In this document: in pieces, positions 9,358 through 18,850 of the stretch
Position numbering within the stretch: position 1 is the stretch's first letter
Layout: every line of letters begins with the position of its first letter
Assembly (NCBI GenBank): GCA_001023535.1
Contig: CP011020.1
Span: 4,353,734 to 4,417,733, forward strand
Reading direction: 5' to 3'
Length of the DNA: 64,000 bases
Origin: Pseudomonas chlororaphis
GTDB lineage: Bacteria; Pseudomonadota; Gammaproteobacteria; Pseudomonadales; Pseudomonadaceae
Translations under genes and position numbers: made by a program
Notes under the pieces: model-generated
What the model was told of the DNA's origin: nothing
What the model saw: the letters and a program-made list of their open reading frames with translations, nothing else
The model's database searches: none

Positions 9358-9960
9358 ATGGACCAGTTACTGCCGTTTGCCTTGTTCGCCTTTGTCGCCT
9401 CCATCACCCCCGGCCCCACCAACATCCTGGTACTGAGCCACAGTACCCGCTTCGGCCTGGCGACCACCTTGCCAATCATTCTGGGAGCCTGCGCCGCGGC
9501 GGCGTTGCTGGTGCTGTTGGTGGGGACCGGGTTGGGGGATGTGCTGGCGCGCCATGCGACCCTGCAAACGCTGCTGTCCTGGGCCGGCATCGCCTGGTTG
9601 AGCTGGATGGCCTGGCAGATTTTCCGTACCCCGGCCGAGGCCATCGACCCGGCCAAGCCAGTGGAAGGCCCGCGCCTGGGCCTGGCGGGCGCGGCCGCGT
9701 TGCAACTGGTGAACCCCAAGACCTGGATGATGGCGCTGGCGGTGGTCAGCGTGTTTGCCGGCACCGACGCCGACCGCACGGTACGGGTGCTCTGGCTGTC
9801 CCTGGCATTTTTCGCGATTTCCATTCCGTGTTTGACCGTCTGGGCCTGCCTGGGCCTTGGCGCCGCGAAGTTCTGCCGGTCCGCCGTGGCGATGGGGCGA
9901 TTCAATCGGGCCATGGCGGTGCTGCTGTTGCTGTCGGCGTGGCTGACGCTGTTGGTTTAG
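9358..9960 (+). CDS. LysE/RhtB-family amino-acid exporter
   Basis: A 200-residue inner-membrane protein of the LysE/RhtB family, with the family signature SITPGPTNILVLSHS near residue 15 and about five to six hydrophobic segments: residues 1-20, 35-60, 65-85, 110-135, 140-165 and 175-200. The short loop NPKTWMMALAVV near 120 is also typical. It would export an amino acid or related metabolite using the proton gradient; the substrate cannot be read from sequence. The ATG at 9358 follows GAGAGG. The gene lies just after the AraC-type regulator and likely belongs to its regulon. Confidence 0.85.
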   Translation: MDQLLPFALFAFVASITPGPTNILVLSHSTRFGLATTLPIILGACAAAALLVLLVGTGLGDVLARHATLQTLLSWAGIAWLSWMAWQIFRTPAEAIDPAKPVEGPRLGLAGAAALQLVNPKTWMMALAVVSVFAGTDADRTVRVLWLSLAFFAISIPCLTVWACLGLGAAKFCRSAVAMGRFNRAMAVLLLLSAWLTLLV

Positions 9961-10096
9961 ACGCTCGGCGCCGGCAACCCCTTGCAACGGTTGGAGAGTT
10001 TTAAACAGCGGCCTTTTCTTGGAGCATCGCGTTCGCGCCGGCTTGGCCGGCGCTACCCGTCGAACGACGCATTGCCCCCAAGGATGGAGGTCCACC

Positions 10097-13000
10097 ATGT
10101 CTACCCTCGATACCCATGTCGAGTTCATCGAAGCCAGGCTGCCCGTTTGGCTGAAGCAGGCCACACGGCCCCGGCAGGAACGTTTCAAGGCGCTTACCCG
10201 GCAGTTGCAGCGCGACAGCGACGCCTTGAACGCGTTGCTGGGCGACCTGCCTTCGCCTTACGTCTTCACCCTCGACCGGCTCAAGGTGCAGCCGCAGGTG
10301 CAAGGCTGGCACCTGGTCAATGGCGGCGGCAGCGTCACCGACGCGTTGCGCCGGGCACGGGTGCGACGGGGGCCATCCGTGACCGATCCGTCGATGTCGG
10401 TAATCGAGGCGGCCATGGCCAACTATTCGCCCGACGACGCGATTGTCGGCGGGGATTTCGACCAGAAAGGCGAGCTGTTCATCCAGGGCCGGCGAGGGGA
10501 GTTCGGCCACGGCGATGCCCCATCGGACAGCGCGCCCCTGGGCATGAGCCCAGCCAGCTTCGCCAACCTTTGCCGGCAGATGGACGTCGGCGGGGCCTAC
10601 CGGCACAAGCTCGAACAGCGCCTGCCTCGTATCGTCGACGAGGTTCCCTTGGTGGCGGCCACCTACATCGCCTACGCCCACAGCCTGTTGGTGCATGACG
10701 CCTACGAGGCGAAGCTGGCGGGGCGCCTGGACGACATCGGCGAGCGGTTGCTGGCCCACGCTGGCGTCCAGTTGGAGGCTCAACCGGTGGCGCCCTTGGC
10801 CTGCGAGGTCAAAGCACTGGCATTGCTGTCTGCGCCGCTGTTCGGTGCCCGAGTGTATTGGGGGCTGGCGGGCGATGCGAACGGGGTTCGGCCGATCGTC
10901 CTGCATATCCCCCACGATGCCGTGGCACCGCTCAAGCAGTTCGCCAGTTTGCAGGCGCTGTCGGCAGAACTGACCGAACGGGTGCGCAAGCGCCGTTATC
11001 GCGAGGGTCTGGTGAAGTATTTCCCTCAGCGCCTGCAAGCCAGCCTGGGCCCGGCCCTGCATGACCAAGTGGAATGGACGATCACGGACAACCCCAATCT
11101 CTTCCAGGAAATCCACGCGCGCATCACCGGTTGGCGCGAGGGGGAACGGGGCGAGGACAACAACCCCCGACGCATCCGCATTCCCGTGCCCAAGGTGGCC
11201 TGGAGCCTGAATGAGATGCGCGAGGATCATTGGCACGCCGCCTACCATGAATGGCGTGGCCATGCGCTGGGTAACGCCGCGGCGCTGATGGTGCCGACCC
11301 GAGATCAGGATTGGAGGGCGTGGCTGGCGAAGTTCGCGTATTGGGAAAGCCTGGTGGAGCGCTCATTGATGCTCGCCGCGACCTTTTTCCCGTTTTGCGC
11401 GCCCATTGGCATGGCGGCGGCGGTGGTCGGCGGGGTGCGCCTGGTGTACGAAATCTTTGAAGGTATCCAGGCGTTCAACGAAGGCCACGCGCAAGAAGGG
11501 ATCGATCATCTCTTCAACGTTCTGTTCGGGGTTGCCCAAGGTGCCTATCTGGGTTTTGTGGGCGCAGCCATCGAGCCGATGCCCGTGGCCGATGGCAGTG
11601 TCCGGCTGTGGAACGGTGACGTCCGAGCGTTCGAGGCGCGCCGCCTGCCGCCGCTGGAGGCCGAGCAGGACGCCTGGGGTGTCTGGCGCACGCCCGACGA
11701 TGCCTGGGTACAGATCGAGGGCCGTTACTTTGAAGTGCAGGGCATGCAGGGCGAATTGAGCCTGCGTCTGCCCTCCGGGCACCGGGGCGTCAATCCGCCG
11801 TTGGAATGGAGCCGCGCCCGCGGCTGGCAATGGGCGCATCGCAACCCGTTGCAGCGCAGCAATCCGCACCTGTTGCGCATGTTTGCCCAGACGCCGGCTG
11901 AACTCGACACCCCCACGATCCTCGCGGTGCAGCGCCAGGTTGGGGTCAGCGAAGCGCATTTGCGCTACCTGCAAGTCGAGGCGCAGCCGATGCCGGCCAT
12001 CCTGGCCGATGCCCTGGATGAAGCGCGCAACTGGCAATGGGTAAGACACACAGTCGAGCGCCTGCGCCGTGGCGAAGCGCCCCAGGGCATGCATTTTCGT
12101 ATCGTCCAGACCCTGGCGGAGTTGCCGGGTTGGCCCGAGGGCATGACGTTGCGCTATTACGATGGCGTAAGGTTGTACCCCGTGGGCGACCTGGCCGATA
12201 CGCGGTTTACCTTGTTGACTCGGGCCGACCTTGCCGACGACGCCTGGGCGGCGCGGGTTCTGGACGGACTGCGGGTAGACGAACAGAGCGCGCTGCTGGG
12301 GCAGAACAGCCTCGGTTTGCGCCCGCTGGAGCGCAGTCGCCTGTTGGCCGGGCGTTGGGCCGAGCGGTTGGAGCGCGACGCCCTGCGGCTGACCCGGGCC
12401 ATGGCCCGCGCCACCGGGCTCGACCCACTGGCCGTGCCCTTGAGCCGGGCCTTCCCGGGCCTGCCTGACACCCTCGCCAACGAGCTGGTTCGCGGTGTAT
12501 CAGGTCACGATCGACAGCGCCTGCTTGAAGGTCGGGTGAGCGCAGACCTTGGCAGACAAGGTGCCGAGGCCCTGCGTGAACTGCGCCTGAGCCGGGCCGT
12601 GCGTGCCTTGGCGCGGGGCGAGAGTACGGTCGATCGAGATCGCATCGTCATCCATCTGCTGGCCGATACCCCGTCACTGCGCGGCCGCCTGCACCTGCGC
12701 CTGTGGTTGCGCGAGCTGCCGGACCCGATCGAAGTGGGGCAGGGTGACGCGTTCAAAGTCATCCGTCAGGAAGGCGACCGGTATCGGCCCTTCGACGAAA
12801 CCGGCGAGGAGCTGGCGAGCGCCATGGGACTCGAAGATGCGCTGCTCAGGGCCATGCCGGACGATGCCCGTCAGGCGCTGGGGGTGAACATCTGGGAGGC
12901 GGACAAGCTTCGCAGCCAGCTATTGGCCCAAGCCCTGGACGACCGCCCAGCCTTGCGTCCCTACCTGGCGATGCGCAGCCTGGACAGCCTCGGCTCGACG

Positions 13001-15217
13001 CCGCAGTGGTTGAATGGACACCTGGCCTATCCACTCAGCGGCCGTGGCCGGCTGCCGCTGTCGGAGTGGAACGCCAGCTTGAACCGGCGGCTTGAACAGC
13101 TGTTTCCCGCCCACGCGGGGGACGCCCTTGCACGCCTGCGATCGGGCCTGACAGGTGAGGCACAACGCGATGGCATTCGTTTCAACGATCTGGTCAGCCG
13201 CCTGGAAAACGAATGGACGGCCTTGGACCAAGGGTTGCGCCAGTGGGAGGAGCACGAGGGCTTTCATCATCCCGTCGAGCAGGCGCTGGACCGTGAAGCG
13301 CTGCTGGCGCAACGCCGCGGCGTCGCCCGGGTCATTCGTCGTGCCTGGCAGCGAGCCCCCGATCCGGGCAGCGAGGGCAGTGAGTTGGTCGTGCGGATCG
13401 AAAACATTCCTATTGGCCGGCTGCCTCCGGTCGCCGTTCGTTTGGAGCACATCGAAACGATGATCCTGGCCAACCTGGGGCTGGTAGAAGACCCTTCGGA
13501 TTTCCTGCGGATGTTCCCTGGCCTCGACTCACTGGACCTGCGGGACAATCATCTCACCCGCGTCCCCGCCGCCGTGGCGCAGTTGCCGGCATTGGTGGAA
13601 CTGTCGATGAGCCGCAACCCGCTGCACCTGGACGCGAATGTGTTCACGCCGTTGCTGGGCAGCGACCCCTATATCCCTCTCTGGAGCCTGGACCTTTCCG
13701 GCATCGGCAGCGCCCAGGCCGGGACCGATGCCGAGGTGATCGCCGCCATCAGTAGCTTGGCCGCACAGCGGTCCCTGCGCGAGATCATCTGGACCGACAA
13801 CCTGGGGTTCACGCCTGAACAGTTGCAGACCTTGACCACTTCGTTGCCGGACCTGCTCTCGCTGAACCTGGGGCGCTGTGGCCTGCGCCTGGATGAGGAG
13901 GGCAGCGCCTTCCTGCGCGCCGCCACAGCACTGCGGGAACTGCGCCTGAACGAAAACAACTGTCGCGACCTGCCCGAGCTGCCGGAACTGGTCAACCTGA
14001 TGACGCTGGAGCTGGGCCGCAGTGGGCTCGAACGAGTGCCCCAACTGGCCTTGACCGTGCTGTCCAGGCACACCGAGGTGTCCATCTTCGACACGTTCGT
14101 CGTCGACCTGAGTGGCAATCGCATCACCCGCATCGACGCTGACCTGCTGCCGTCGCTTGCGCCCTTGGCCGATAATGATTCGCTAGGGGTGTGGCTCGAT
14201 GACAACCCGCTGCCCAGCGCCCAGGTCAATGCCCTGCGAAGGATTTTCCCTGAGTCTTTCCGCTATACCGTCGATGATTGGCTGTACATTTCGCCCTCGC
14301 TCCAGAGGGCGCTGGAGGACGCCCGTGACGATCCGGGAATGCGCAGCTTCATCGACTGGTTCTCGACGCTCGTGCGCGACGCCGATAACGGCACGATGGC
14401 CGGACTGGCCTTCAGCGTCCGCCAGCGGGCTGCCGCGGTCTTGCAGCATTTCATGGGCTATCCAGGCGCCTACGACCGCCTCCCGACGTTGATCGGCGAC
14501 TTCGACCAGCAATTGCGGCAACTGCGTTCGCGCTTGCAGGCCCGTACCCTGGACCGGGAGCAACCGGACCTTCCCGAGCTGGAGCTGCACTTTCGGATGT
14601 TCCAGTCGGTCATGCGTGCGCGCCTGTCCCGCCACGGCGCGCCGTTCGCCAGCTTCCTGGCCGAGCACCACGCCAATTGGGAATACGCGCTGATGTCGCG
14701 CTTCCCCGATGCCGCGCAACTGGAGGCGCAGATGACCCGGGACGCGTTCATCGACTGGCTCAGCGGCGCGCAGGACACCTTCAATAGTAACGATCAAGCC
14801 CCGAGCGTGGGCGAGATGCTGTGGCGGCCCTACCTGGGCTTGATGTCGCCCCAATGGGCGGAAGGGCTGGCGATCTGGGAAACCCTCGATGACGACCTGG
14901 TGAATGCCTTCAGCGGGCCGGTGAACCCAGCGCGATGGCCCCAGGCGATGCTGGACAACCTGGTGCACCCGGACCCGGAGCTGCCCAGCCCCCTGGAACC
15001 GGTCACGGAGGGCGAGCGAACCGTCTGGCGCCGCACGGGGCTGGAAGCGGTCGCAGATGTGGACTGGGCCGCCGGCCGACCAGTGACCCTCACCGAGGAC
15101 CAGCTGCGTCGCACCATGGCCATCTACCGTTCGGTCAAGAGTCGCGAGGTCGAGGCGTTGGTGCGCCGGGTCACCATGGGCCTGGTCAATGCCTGGTGGC
15201 CGGTGCTGCCGCTTTGA
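10097..15217 (+). CDS. Giant DUF6543/dermonecrotic-toxin-like protein with leucine-rich repeats
   Basis: A 1706-residue protein. A strong GGATGGAGG site ends 6 bp before the ATG at 10097, so I reject the longer frame from 10019. Parts in order: a soluble N-terminal region of the DUF6543 type; a hydrophobic hairpin around residues 425-500 (ATFFPFCAPIGMAAAVVGGV and VLFGVAQGAYLGFVGAAI); a long middle region; leucine-rich repeats around 1140-1380 (LDSLDLRDNHLTRVPAAVAQ, LRELRLNENNCRDLPELPEL); and a C-terminal helical domain of about 300 residues. LRR forms of this family often end in a NEL ubiquitin-ligase domain with a catalytic Cys-x-Asp. Here no cysteine is present from the end of the LRRs to the stop, so a working NEL ligase looks excluded. 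It overlaps the convergent methyltransferase gene by 32 bp. Effector function is inference. Confidence 0.8.
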   Translation: MSTLDTHVEFIEARLPVWLKQATRPRQERFKALTRQLQRDSDALNALLGDLPSPYVFTLDRLKVQPQVQGWHLVNGGGSVTDALRRARVRRGPSVTDPSMSVIEAAMANYSPDDAIVGGDFDQKGELFIQGRRGEFGHGDAPSDSAPLGMSPASFANLCRQMDVGGAYRHKLEQRLPRIVDEVPLVAATYIAYAHSLLVHDAYEAKLAGRLDDIGERLLAHAGVQLEAQPVAPLACEVKALALLSAPLFGARVYWGLAGDANGVRPIVLHIPHDAVAPLKQFASLQALSAELTERVRKRRYREGLVKYFPQRLQASLGPALHDQVEWTITDNPNLFQEIHARITGWREGERGEDNNPRRIRIPVPKVAWSLNEMREDHWHAAYHEWRGHALGNAAALMVPTRDQDWRAWLAKFAYWESLVERSLMLAATFFPFCAPIGMAAAVVGGVRLVYEIFEGIQAFNEGHAQEGIDHLFNVLFGVAQGAYLGFVGAAIEPMPVADGSVRLWNGDVRAFEARRLPPLEAEQDAWGVWRTPDDAWVQIEGRYFEVQGMQGELSLRLPSGHRGVNPPLEWSRARGWQWAHRNPLQRSNPHLLRMFAQTPAELDTPTILAVQRQVGVSEAHLRYLQVEAQPMPAILADALDEARNWQWVRHTVERLRRGEAPQGMHFRIVQTLAELPGWPEGMTLRYYDGVRLYPVGDLADTRFTLLTRADLADDAWAARVLDGLRVDEQSALLGQNSLGLRPLERSRLLAGRWAERLERDALRLTRAMARATGLDPLAVPLSRAFPGLPDTLANELVRGVSGHDRQRLLEGRVSADLGRQGAEALRELRLSRAVRALARGESTVDRDRIVIHLLADTPSLRGRLHLRLWLRELPDPIEVGQGDAFKVIRQEGDRYRPFDETGEELASAMGLEDALLRAMPDDARQALGVNIWEADKLRSQLLAQALDDRPALRPYLAMRSLDSLGSTPQWLNGHLAYPLSGRGRLPLSEWNASLNRRLEQLFPAHAGDALARLRSGLTGEAQRDGIRFNDLVSRLENEWTALDQGLRQWEEHEGFHHPVEQALDREALLAQRRGVARVIRRAWQRAPDPGSEGSELVVRIENIPIGRLPPVAVRLEHIETMILANLGLVEDPSDFLRMFPGLDSLDLRDNHLTRVPAAVAQLPALVELSMSRNPLHLDANVFTPLLGSDPYIPLWSLDLSGIGSAQAGTDAEVIAAISSLAAQRSLREIIWTDNLGFTPEQLQTLTTSLPDLLSLNLGRCGLRLDEEGSAFLRAATALRELRLNENNCRDLPELPELVNLMTLELGRSGLERVPQLALTVLSRHTEVSIFDTFVVDLSGNRITRIDADLLPSLAPLADNDSLGVWLDDNPLPSAQVNALRRIFPESFRYTVDDWLYISPSLQRALEDARDDPGMRSFIDWFSTLVRDADNGTMAGLAFSVRQRAAAVLQHFMGYPGAYDRLPTLIGDFDQQLRQLRSRLQARTLDREQPDLPELELHFRMFQSVMRARLSRHGAPFASFLAEHHANWEYALMSRFPDAAQLEAQMTRDAFIDWLSGAQDTFNSNDQAPSVGEMLWRPYLGLMSPQWAEGLAIWETLDDDLVNAFSGPVNPARWPQAMLDNLVHPDPELPSPLEPVTEGERTVWRRTGLEAVADVDWAAGRPVTLTEDQLRRTMAIYRSVKSREVEALVRRVTMGLVNAWWPVLPL

Positions 15218-16142
15218 AGACCAGCGCCTTCAGGCCGCACTGAGGGTCGATGTCGGGAAACTCCGGCGGGTTGGCCAGGCGTTCGCTGAAGGCCAGCCCG
15301 GGGGCTTCGCGGGTGACGCCGTCGATCAGAAACTCTGTGCCGGTGGCCGGGTCATTGCTGCACGCCAGGACGGTGCCGTCGGCAGTCAACAGTTCCGGCA
15401 GCCGGCGCAGCACCCGTTGGTAATCCTTGGTCAGCAGGAAACTGCCTTTCTGGAAGGTCGGCGGGTCGATGATCACCAAGTCGTAGGGGCCGCTGTTGAT
15501 CACCTTGCCCCAGGACTTGAACAGGTCGTGGCCGAGGAAACTCACCTGGCTCAGGTCATGGCCGTTCAGGCGATGGTTGTCGCGGCCCCGGCTCAAGGCC
15601 GCGCGGGACATGTCCAGGTTGACCACGTGCTGTGCGCCGCCGGCGATGGCCGCCACCGAAAAACCACAGGTGTAGGCGAACAGGTTCAGCACGCGTTTGC
15701 CCGCGGCGTGGGCCCGCACCCAGTCGCGGCCGTAGCGCATGTCGAGGAACAGGCCGTTGTTCTGCTTCTTGCCCAGGTCGATCCGGTAACGCAGGCCACC
15801 TTCGGTCAGGGTCCACTCGTCGATGGGCTCGCCCACCAGCCACTGGGTGAGGCTCTGCGGCAGGTAACGGTGTTGCACGGCCAGGGTATGGGCCTGGCTC
15901 TGTTGCCAGGCCGGCGTAGTCGTGAGGGCGAGCAGGGTCGACAACAGGTCCTGCAACTGCGCCGGTTCCGGCTCCTTGAACACCGAGACCAACACCACGC
16001 CCTGGAGCCAATCGACGGTGAGCTGTTCCAGCCCTGGCCAGCAGCGTCCGCGGCCATGGAACAGGCGGCGGGTTTCTTCCGGCACGCAGGCCAGGGCGGT
16101 CAGCAAATGGGTCTGCAGGGTGTGAAGGGCTTCAGGGTTCAT
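15186..16142 (-). CDS. Class I SAM-dependent methyltransferase (RlmI/RlmK-like)
   Basis: A 318-residue methyltransferase of the family related to the C-terminal part of RlmI/RlmK 23S rRNA cytosine/guanine methyltransferases (Methyltrans_SAM). The SAM site is visible as RVLNLFAYTCGFSVAAIAGGA near residue 150, followed by the acidic motif VVNLDMSRAALSRGRDN and the catalytic-region motif YDLVIIDPPTFQKGSF near 235. No N-terminal PUA domain is recognised. The substrate is probably RNA, but this is not certain. Its 3' end overlaps the DUF6543/LRR gene by 32 bp on the opposite strand. Confidence 0.8.
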   Translation of the reverse strand: MNPEALHTLQTHLLTALACVPEETRRLFHGRGRCWPGLEQLTVDWLQGVVLVSVFKEPEPAQLQDLLSTLLALTTTPAWQQSQAHTLAVQHRYLPQSLTQWLVGEPIDEWTLTEGGLRYRIDLGKKQNNGLFLDMRYGRDWVRAHAAGKRVLNLFAYTCGFSVAAIAGGAQHVVNLDMSRAALSRGRDNHRLNGHDLSQVSFLGHDLFKSWGKVINSGPYDLVIIDPPTFQKGSFLLTKDYQRVLRRLPELLTADGTVLACSNDPATGTEFLIDGVTREAPGLAFSERLANPPEFPDIDPQCGLKALVFKAAAPATRH

Positions 16143-16231
16143 CAGGCAACGCCGGCGAGTCGAAAGGCCGGCATTTTAGCGATAGCCCGGTCAGGTGCAA
16201 TCCTTGTGGCGAGGGGATTTACCCGCGGGGT

Positions 16232-17008
16232 TCAACCGCCACGGGTCGCCAGGATGCTCGCCACCTGTTGTGGTCGGCAGTTCAGGTAGGCGGAACGCTT
16301 GAGCCAGCTTGGGTCCGGGTACCAGGAAAACATGAATTGCCCGTCCTTGAGCTTGTCGATGACCTGGCGTGCCACTTTGGGACGCACGGCGGGGCAGCCC
16401 TGACTGCGGCCGATACGGCCCTGGCGCACGCTCCACAGCGGGTTCACGTAGTCGGCGGCGTGGATCACGATCGCCCGGTCGCGGGCCTGGTCGTTGAAGC
16501 CCGGTTCCAGGCCGTCCATGCGCAGCGAGTAGCCGTGGGTGCCCTGGTAGCTTTCCTGGGTACGAAACAGGCCCAGGCTGGACTGGTAGCTGCCCAGTTG
16601 ATTGGAGAATTGCGTGGCGAAATTTTCCCCGGATTTCTGTCCGTGGGCCACCAGGTCGCGCAGCACCAGTTTTTTCTGGCGCAGGTCGAAGATCCACAGG
16701 CGGCGCGCCGTGGACGGTTGCGAATAGTCGATCACCGCCAGGTGGCGGGCCTGGGTGGCACCGTTGGCGACGGCGCATTGCATGGCACTCAAGGCACTTT
16801 TCAACGCCTGGGGATTGAGTTCCGGCGCCGCGTGGGCGAGGCTGTTGTAAAGGAGTTGGGAATTCGGCTGGCCAGCCAGCGCCGGGCTGCACGTGATGCC
16901 CAATGCGGTCATGACCAGGCCGAGTCGGCGCACCAGGCCCGACACGATTGAAAAATTCCCACGGCGGTGTGTGTGTGCGGCATCCCGTCCGGTCTTGTTC
17001 GTTTGCAT
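16232..17008 (-). CDS. Murein L,D-transpeptidase catalytic-domain protein (YkuD_2 type)
   Basis: A 258-residue exported protein. The N-terminal region is basic, followed by a hydrophobic segment LGLVMTALGITCSPALAG ending in an ALA-type cleavage site near residue 46. The remainder matches the murein L,D-transpeptidase catalytic domain family, with the histidine in AIVIHAADYVNPLW and the nucleophile cysteine in GRSQGCPAVRP near residue 205. It would act on peptidoglycan stem peptides in the periplasm. I place the start at the ATG at 17008; the longer frame to 17083 overlaps the divergent gene. It is divergent from a second, unrelated-subfamily L,D-transpeptidase gene with only 67 bp between starts. 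Confidence 0.8.
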   Translation of the reverse strand: MQTNKTGRDAAHTHRRGNFSIVSGLVRRLGLVMTALGITCSPALAGQPNSQLLYNSLAHAAPELNPQALKSALSAMQCAVANGATQARHLAVIDYSQPSTARRLWIFDLRQKKLVLRDLVAHGQKSGENFATQFSNQLGSYQSSLGLFRTQESYQGTHGYSLRMDGLEPGFNDQARDRAIVIHAADYVNPLWSVRQGRIGRSQGCPAVRPKVARQVIDKLKDGQFMFSWYPDPSWLKRSAYLNCRPQQVASILATRGG

Positions 17009-17075
17009 AATGGCGGGTCGTACCTGTCGCAATGTTTGACCGTCAACGAGACGGCCATGGAGTGGAGTAAAGCAG

Positions 17076-18638
17076 TTGTTCAAAAAATCCGCATGTTACC
17101 TGAGCCTTTTGTTGCTCACCGCGCCATTGGTCGCAACAGCCGAGGACGGCGACCCGGCGCTGGTGCAGACCACACTGGCGCAACTGTCGGTCACATGCCC
17201 GGAAGTCGCGGCCAGCGTCGACTTTTCGACGATGATCAACTTGCAGGCGTTCTATCAGCAAAACGCAGGCCAGGAGGTCTGGTCGACCGACGAGCGACTG
17301 GAGGCGTTGCACCAGCAGTTGCAGCAACTGGCCGATGACGGGCTGGATCCGGCGCGCTACGGCTTGCCCGCCGCCGGCTCGCTGCAGGGCGCCCATTGCG
17401 TCGACATCGCCATCACTCAGCGCTACCTGCAAGCCTTGTACGAGCTGCGCTTCGGCTATTTGCCCCAGGACCGGCTGGAGCCGGTGTGGAAAGCCGACCC
17501 GCAGGCCGTCGACCGTCCGGCCCTGGTGCTGGCCATTGCCGTGTCCGGTGTGCAGGACCTGCCCAAGGCGTTCGAGCAGGCGCGGCCGAACCTGGAGCTG
17601 TATCGCAACCTGCGCAGCCTCTATGCACGATTGCGCCAACAGCCGTTGTCCGACTGGCAACCGGTGCCCGGGGGGCCGTTGCTGCAACCGGACAAGCAGG
17701 ATGCCCGCATCCCGGCCCTGGCCCAACGGTTGTACAACGAAGGCTACCTGAGCGCGCCGCCGACCGTGGATGACGAGCACTACAGCCCCACGTTGGTGGA
17801 CGCGATGAAGCGCTTCCAGCTCCAGCATTCGCTGCAAGCCGATGGGGTGGTAGGGCCGTGGACGGTCACCGAGTTGAACATCAGCCCGGCGATGCGCCGC
17901 GAGCAGCTGCGCATCAACCTCGAACGCATGCGCTGGCTGGCCCAGGACCTTGAACCCGACAGCGTCCTGGTCAACGTCGCGGCCGCCCAGTTGACGGTCT
18001 ACCAGGGCGGCGCGCCGGTCTGGCAGACGCGTACCCAGGTGGGGCGCGCCCAACGGCAGACCCCGCTGCTCAAGTCCCGGGTCACCCGCCTGACGCTCAA
18101 CCCGACCTGGACCATCCCGCCGACCATCATGCGCGAGGACAAGCTGCCCGAGATTCGTCGCGACCCGGAGTTCCTCAACCGGCACAACCTGAAGATCCTC
18201 GACCGTGATGGCCTGCCGTTGACCGCCGAGCAGATCGACTGGGAGCATCCGGGCAACCTCATGCTGCGTCAGGATCCTGGCCCGAAGAACCCACTGGGAA
18301 AAATGGCGGTTCGCTTTCCCAATCCGTTCTCGGTGTACTTGCATGACACCCCCAGCCAGGCCTTGTTCAGCAAAGGGCCACGGGCGTTCAGTTCGGGCTG
18401 TGTGCGCATCGAGCAAGTGCTGCACTTGCGGGATCTGCTGGTGACCCCGGCCGAGCGCGCCCGCACCGACACCCTGCTGGCCACCGAACTGACCCACGAG
18501 TTCAGGTTGGCCAAGCCGATGCCGATCCTGCTGGGTTACTGGACGGTGCAGGCAGACAACCAAGGCCAGGCGGTGTACATCCCCGATGTCTATGGGCGCG
18601 ATGCTCCGCTGTCGGCGGCCCGGGGGCGGGCACTCTGA
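17076..18638 (+). CDS. L,D-transpeptidase with scaffold domain (LdtD/YcbB-like)
   Basis: A 520-residue periplasmic enzyme. A TTG start at 17076 is supported by GGAG at 17064-17067 and by an immediate signal peptide (KKSACYLSLLLLTAPLVATA). A scaffold domain follows (about residues 40-220), then a peptidoglycan-binding segment (YSPTLVDAMKRFQLQHSLQA, about 225-270). The YkuD catalytic domain (about 295-460) has histidine in SVYLHDTPSQALF and nucleophile cysteine in FSSGCVRIE. This domain order is that of E. coli LdtD (YcbB), which makes 3-3 crosslinks in peptidoglycan. It may share a promoter region with the divergent L,D-transpeptidase gene at 16232-17008. Confidence 0.85.
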   Translation: MFKKSACYLSLLLLTAPLVATAEDGDPALVQTTLAQLSVTCPEVAASVDFSTMINLQAFYQQNAGQEVWSTDERLEALHQQLQQLADDGLDPARYGLPAAGSLQGAHCVDIAITQRYLQALYELRFGYLPQDRLEPVWKADPQAVDRPALVLAIAVSGVQDLPKAFEQARPNLELYRNLRSLYARLRQQPLSDWQPVPGGPLLQPDKQDARIPALAQRLYNEGYLSAPPTVDDEHYSPTLVDAMKRFQLQHSLQADGVVGPWTVTELNISPAMRREQLRINLERMRWLAQDLEPDSVLVNVAAAQLTVYQGGAPVWQTRTQVGRAQRQTPLLKSRVTRLTLNPTWTIPPTIMREDKLPEIRRDPEFLNRHNLKILDRDGLPLTAEQIDWEHPGNLMLRQDPGPKNPLGKMAVRFPNPFSVYLHDTPSQALFSKGPRAFSSGCVRIEQVLHLRDLLVTPAERARTDTLLATELTHEFRLAKPMPILLGYWTVQADNQGQAVYIPDVYGRDAPLSAARGRAL

Positions 18639-18696
18639 GGTCGTCTCGGGCCGTATAGCCGCTGTTTGTGAAAGAACCCAAACAGCGCCAGCCCCT

Positions 18697-18850
18697 GTGG
18701 GAGCGGGCTTGCCCGCGAATGCGGTGTGTCTGTCATGAAGAGGCTGAATGTGCCGCCGTCTTCGCGGGCAAGCCCGCTCCCACAGGATTGGGCGGTATGC
18801 AAAGGCTGCGTATATCCCAAATCCCTTGTGGGAGCGGGCTTGCCCGCGAA
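18697..18850. repeat. REP cluster, three units
   Basis: Three REP units with core GGGAGCGGGCTTGCCCGC occur at 18697-18719 (forward), 18761-18783 (reverse) and 18828-18850 (forward). They lie in the 636-bp gene-free stretch 18639-19274. The rest of that stretch holds a sigma54-like promoter and a leader terminator belonging to nirBD. Confidence 0.9.

Noticed and set aside
13441..15217. NEL-type ubiquitin ligase call for the LRR protein
   Set aside because: No cysteine is present after the leucine-rich repeats, so the catalytic residue is missing.
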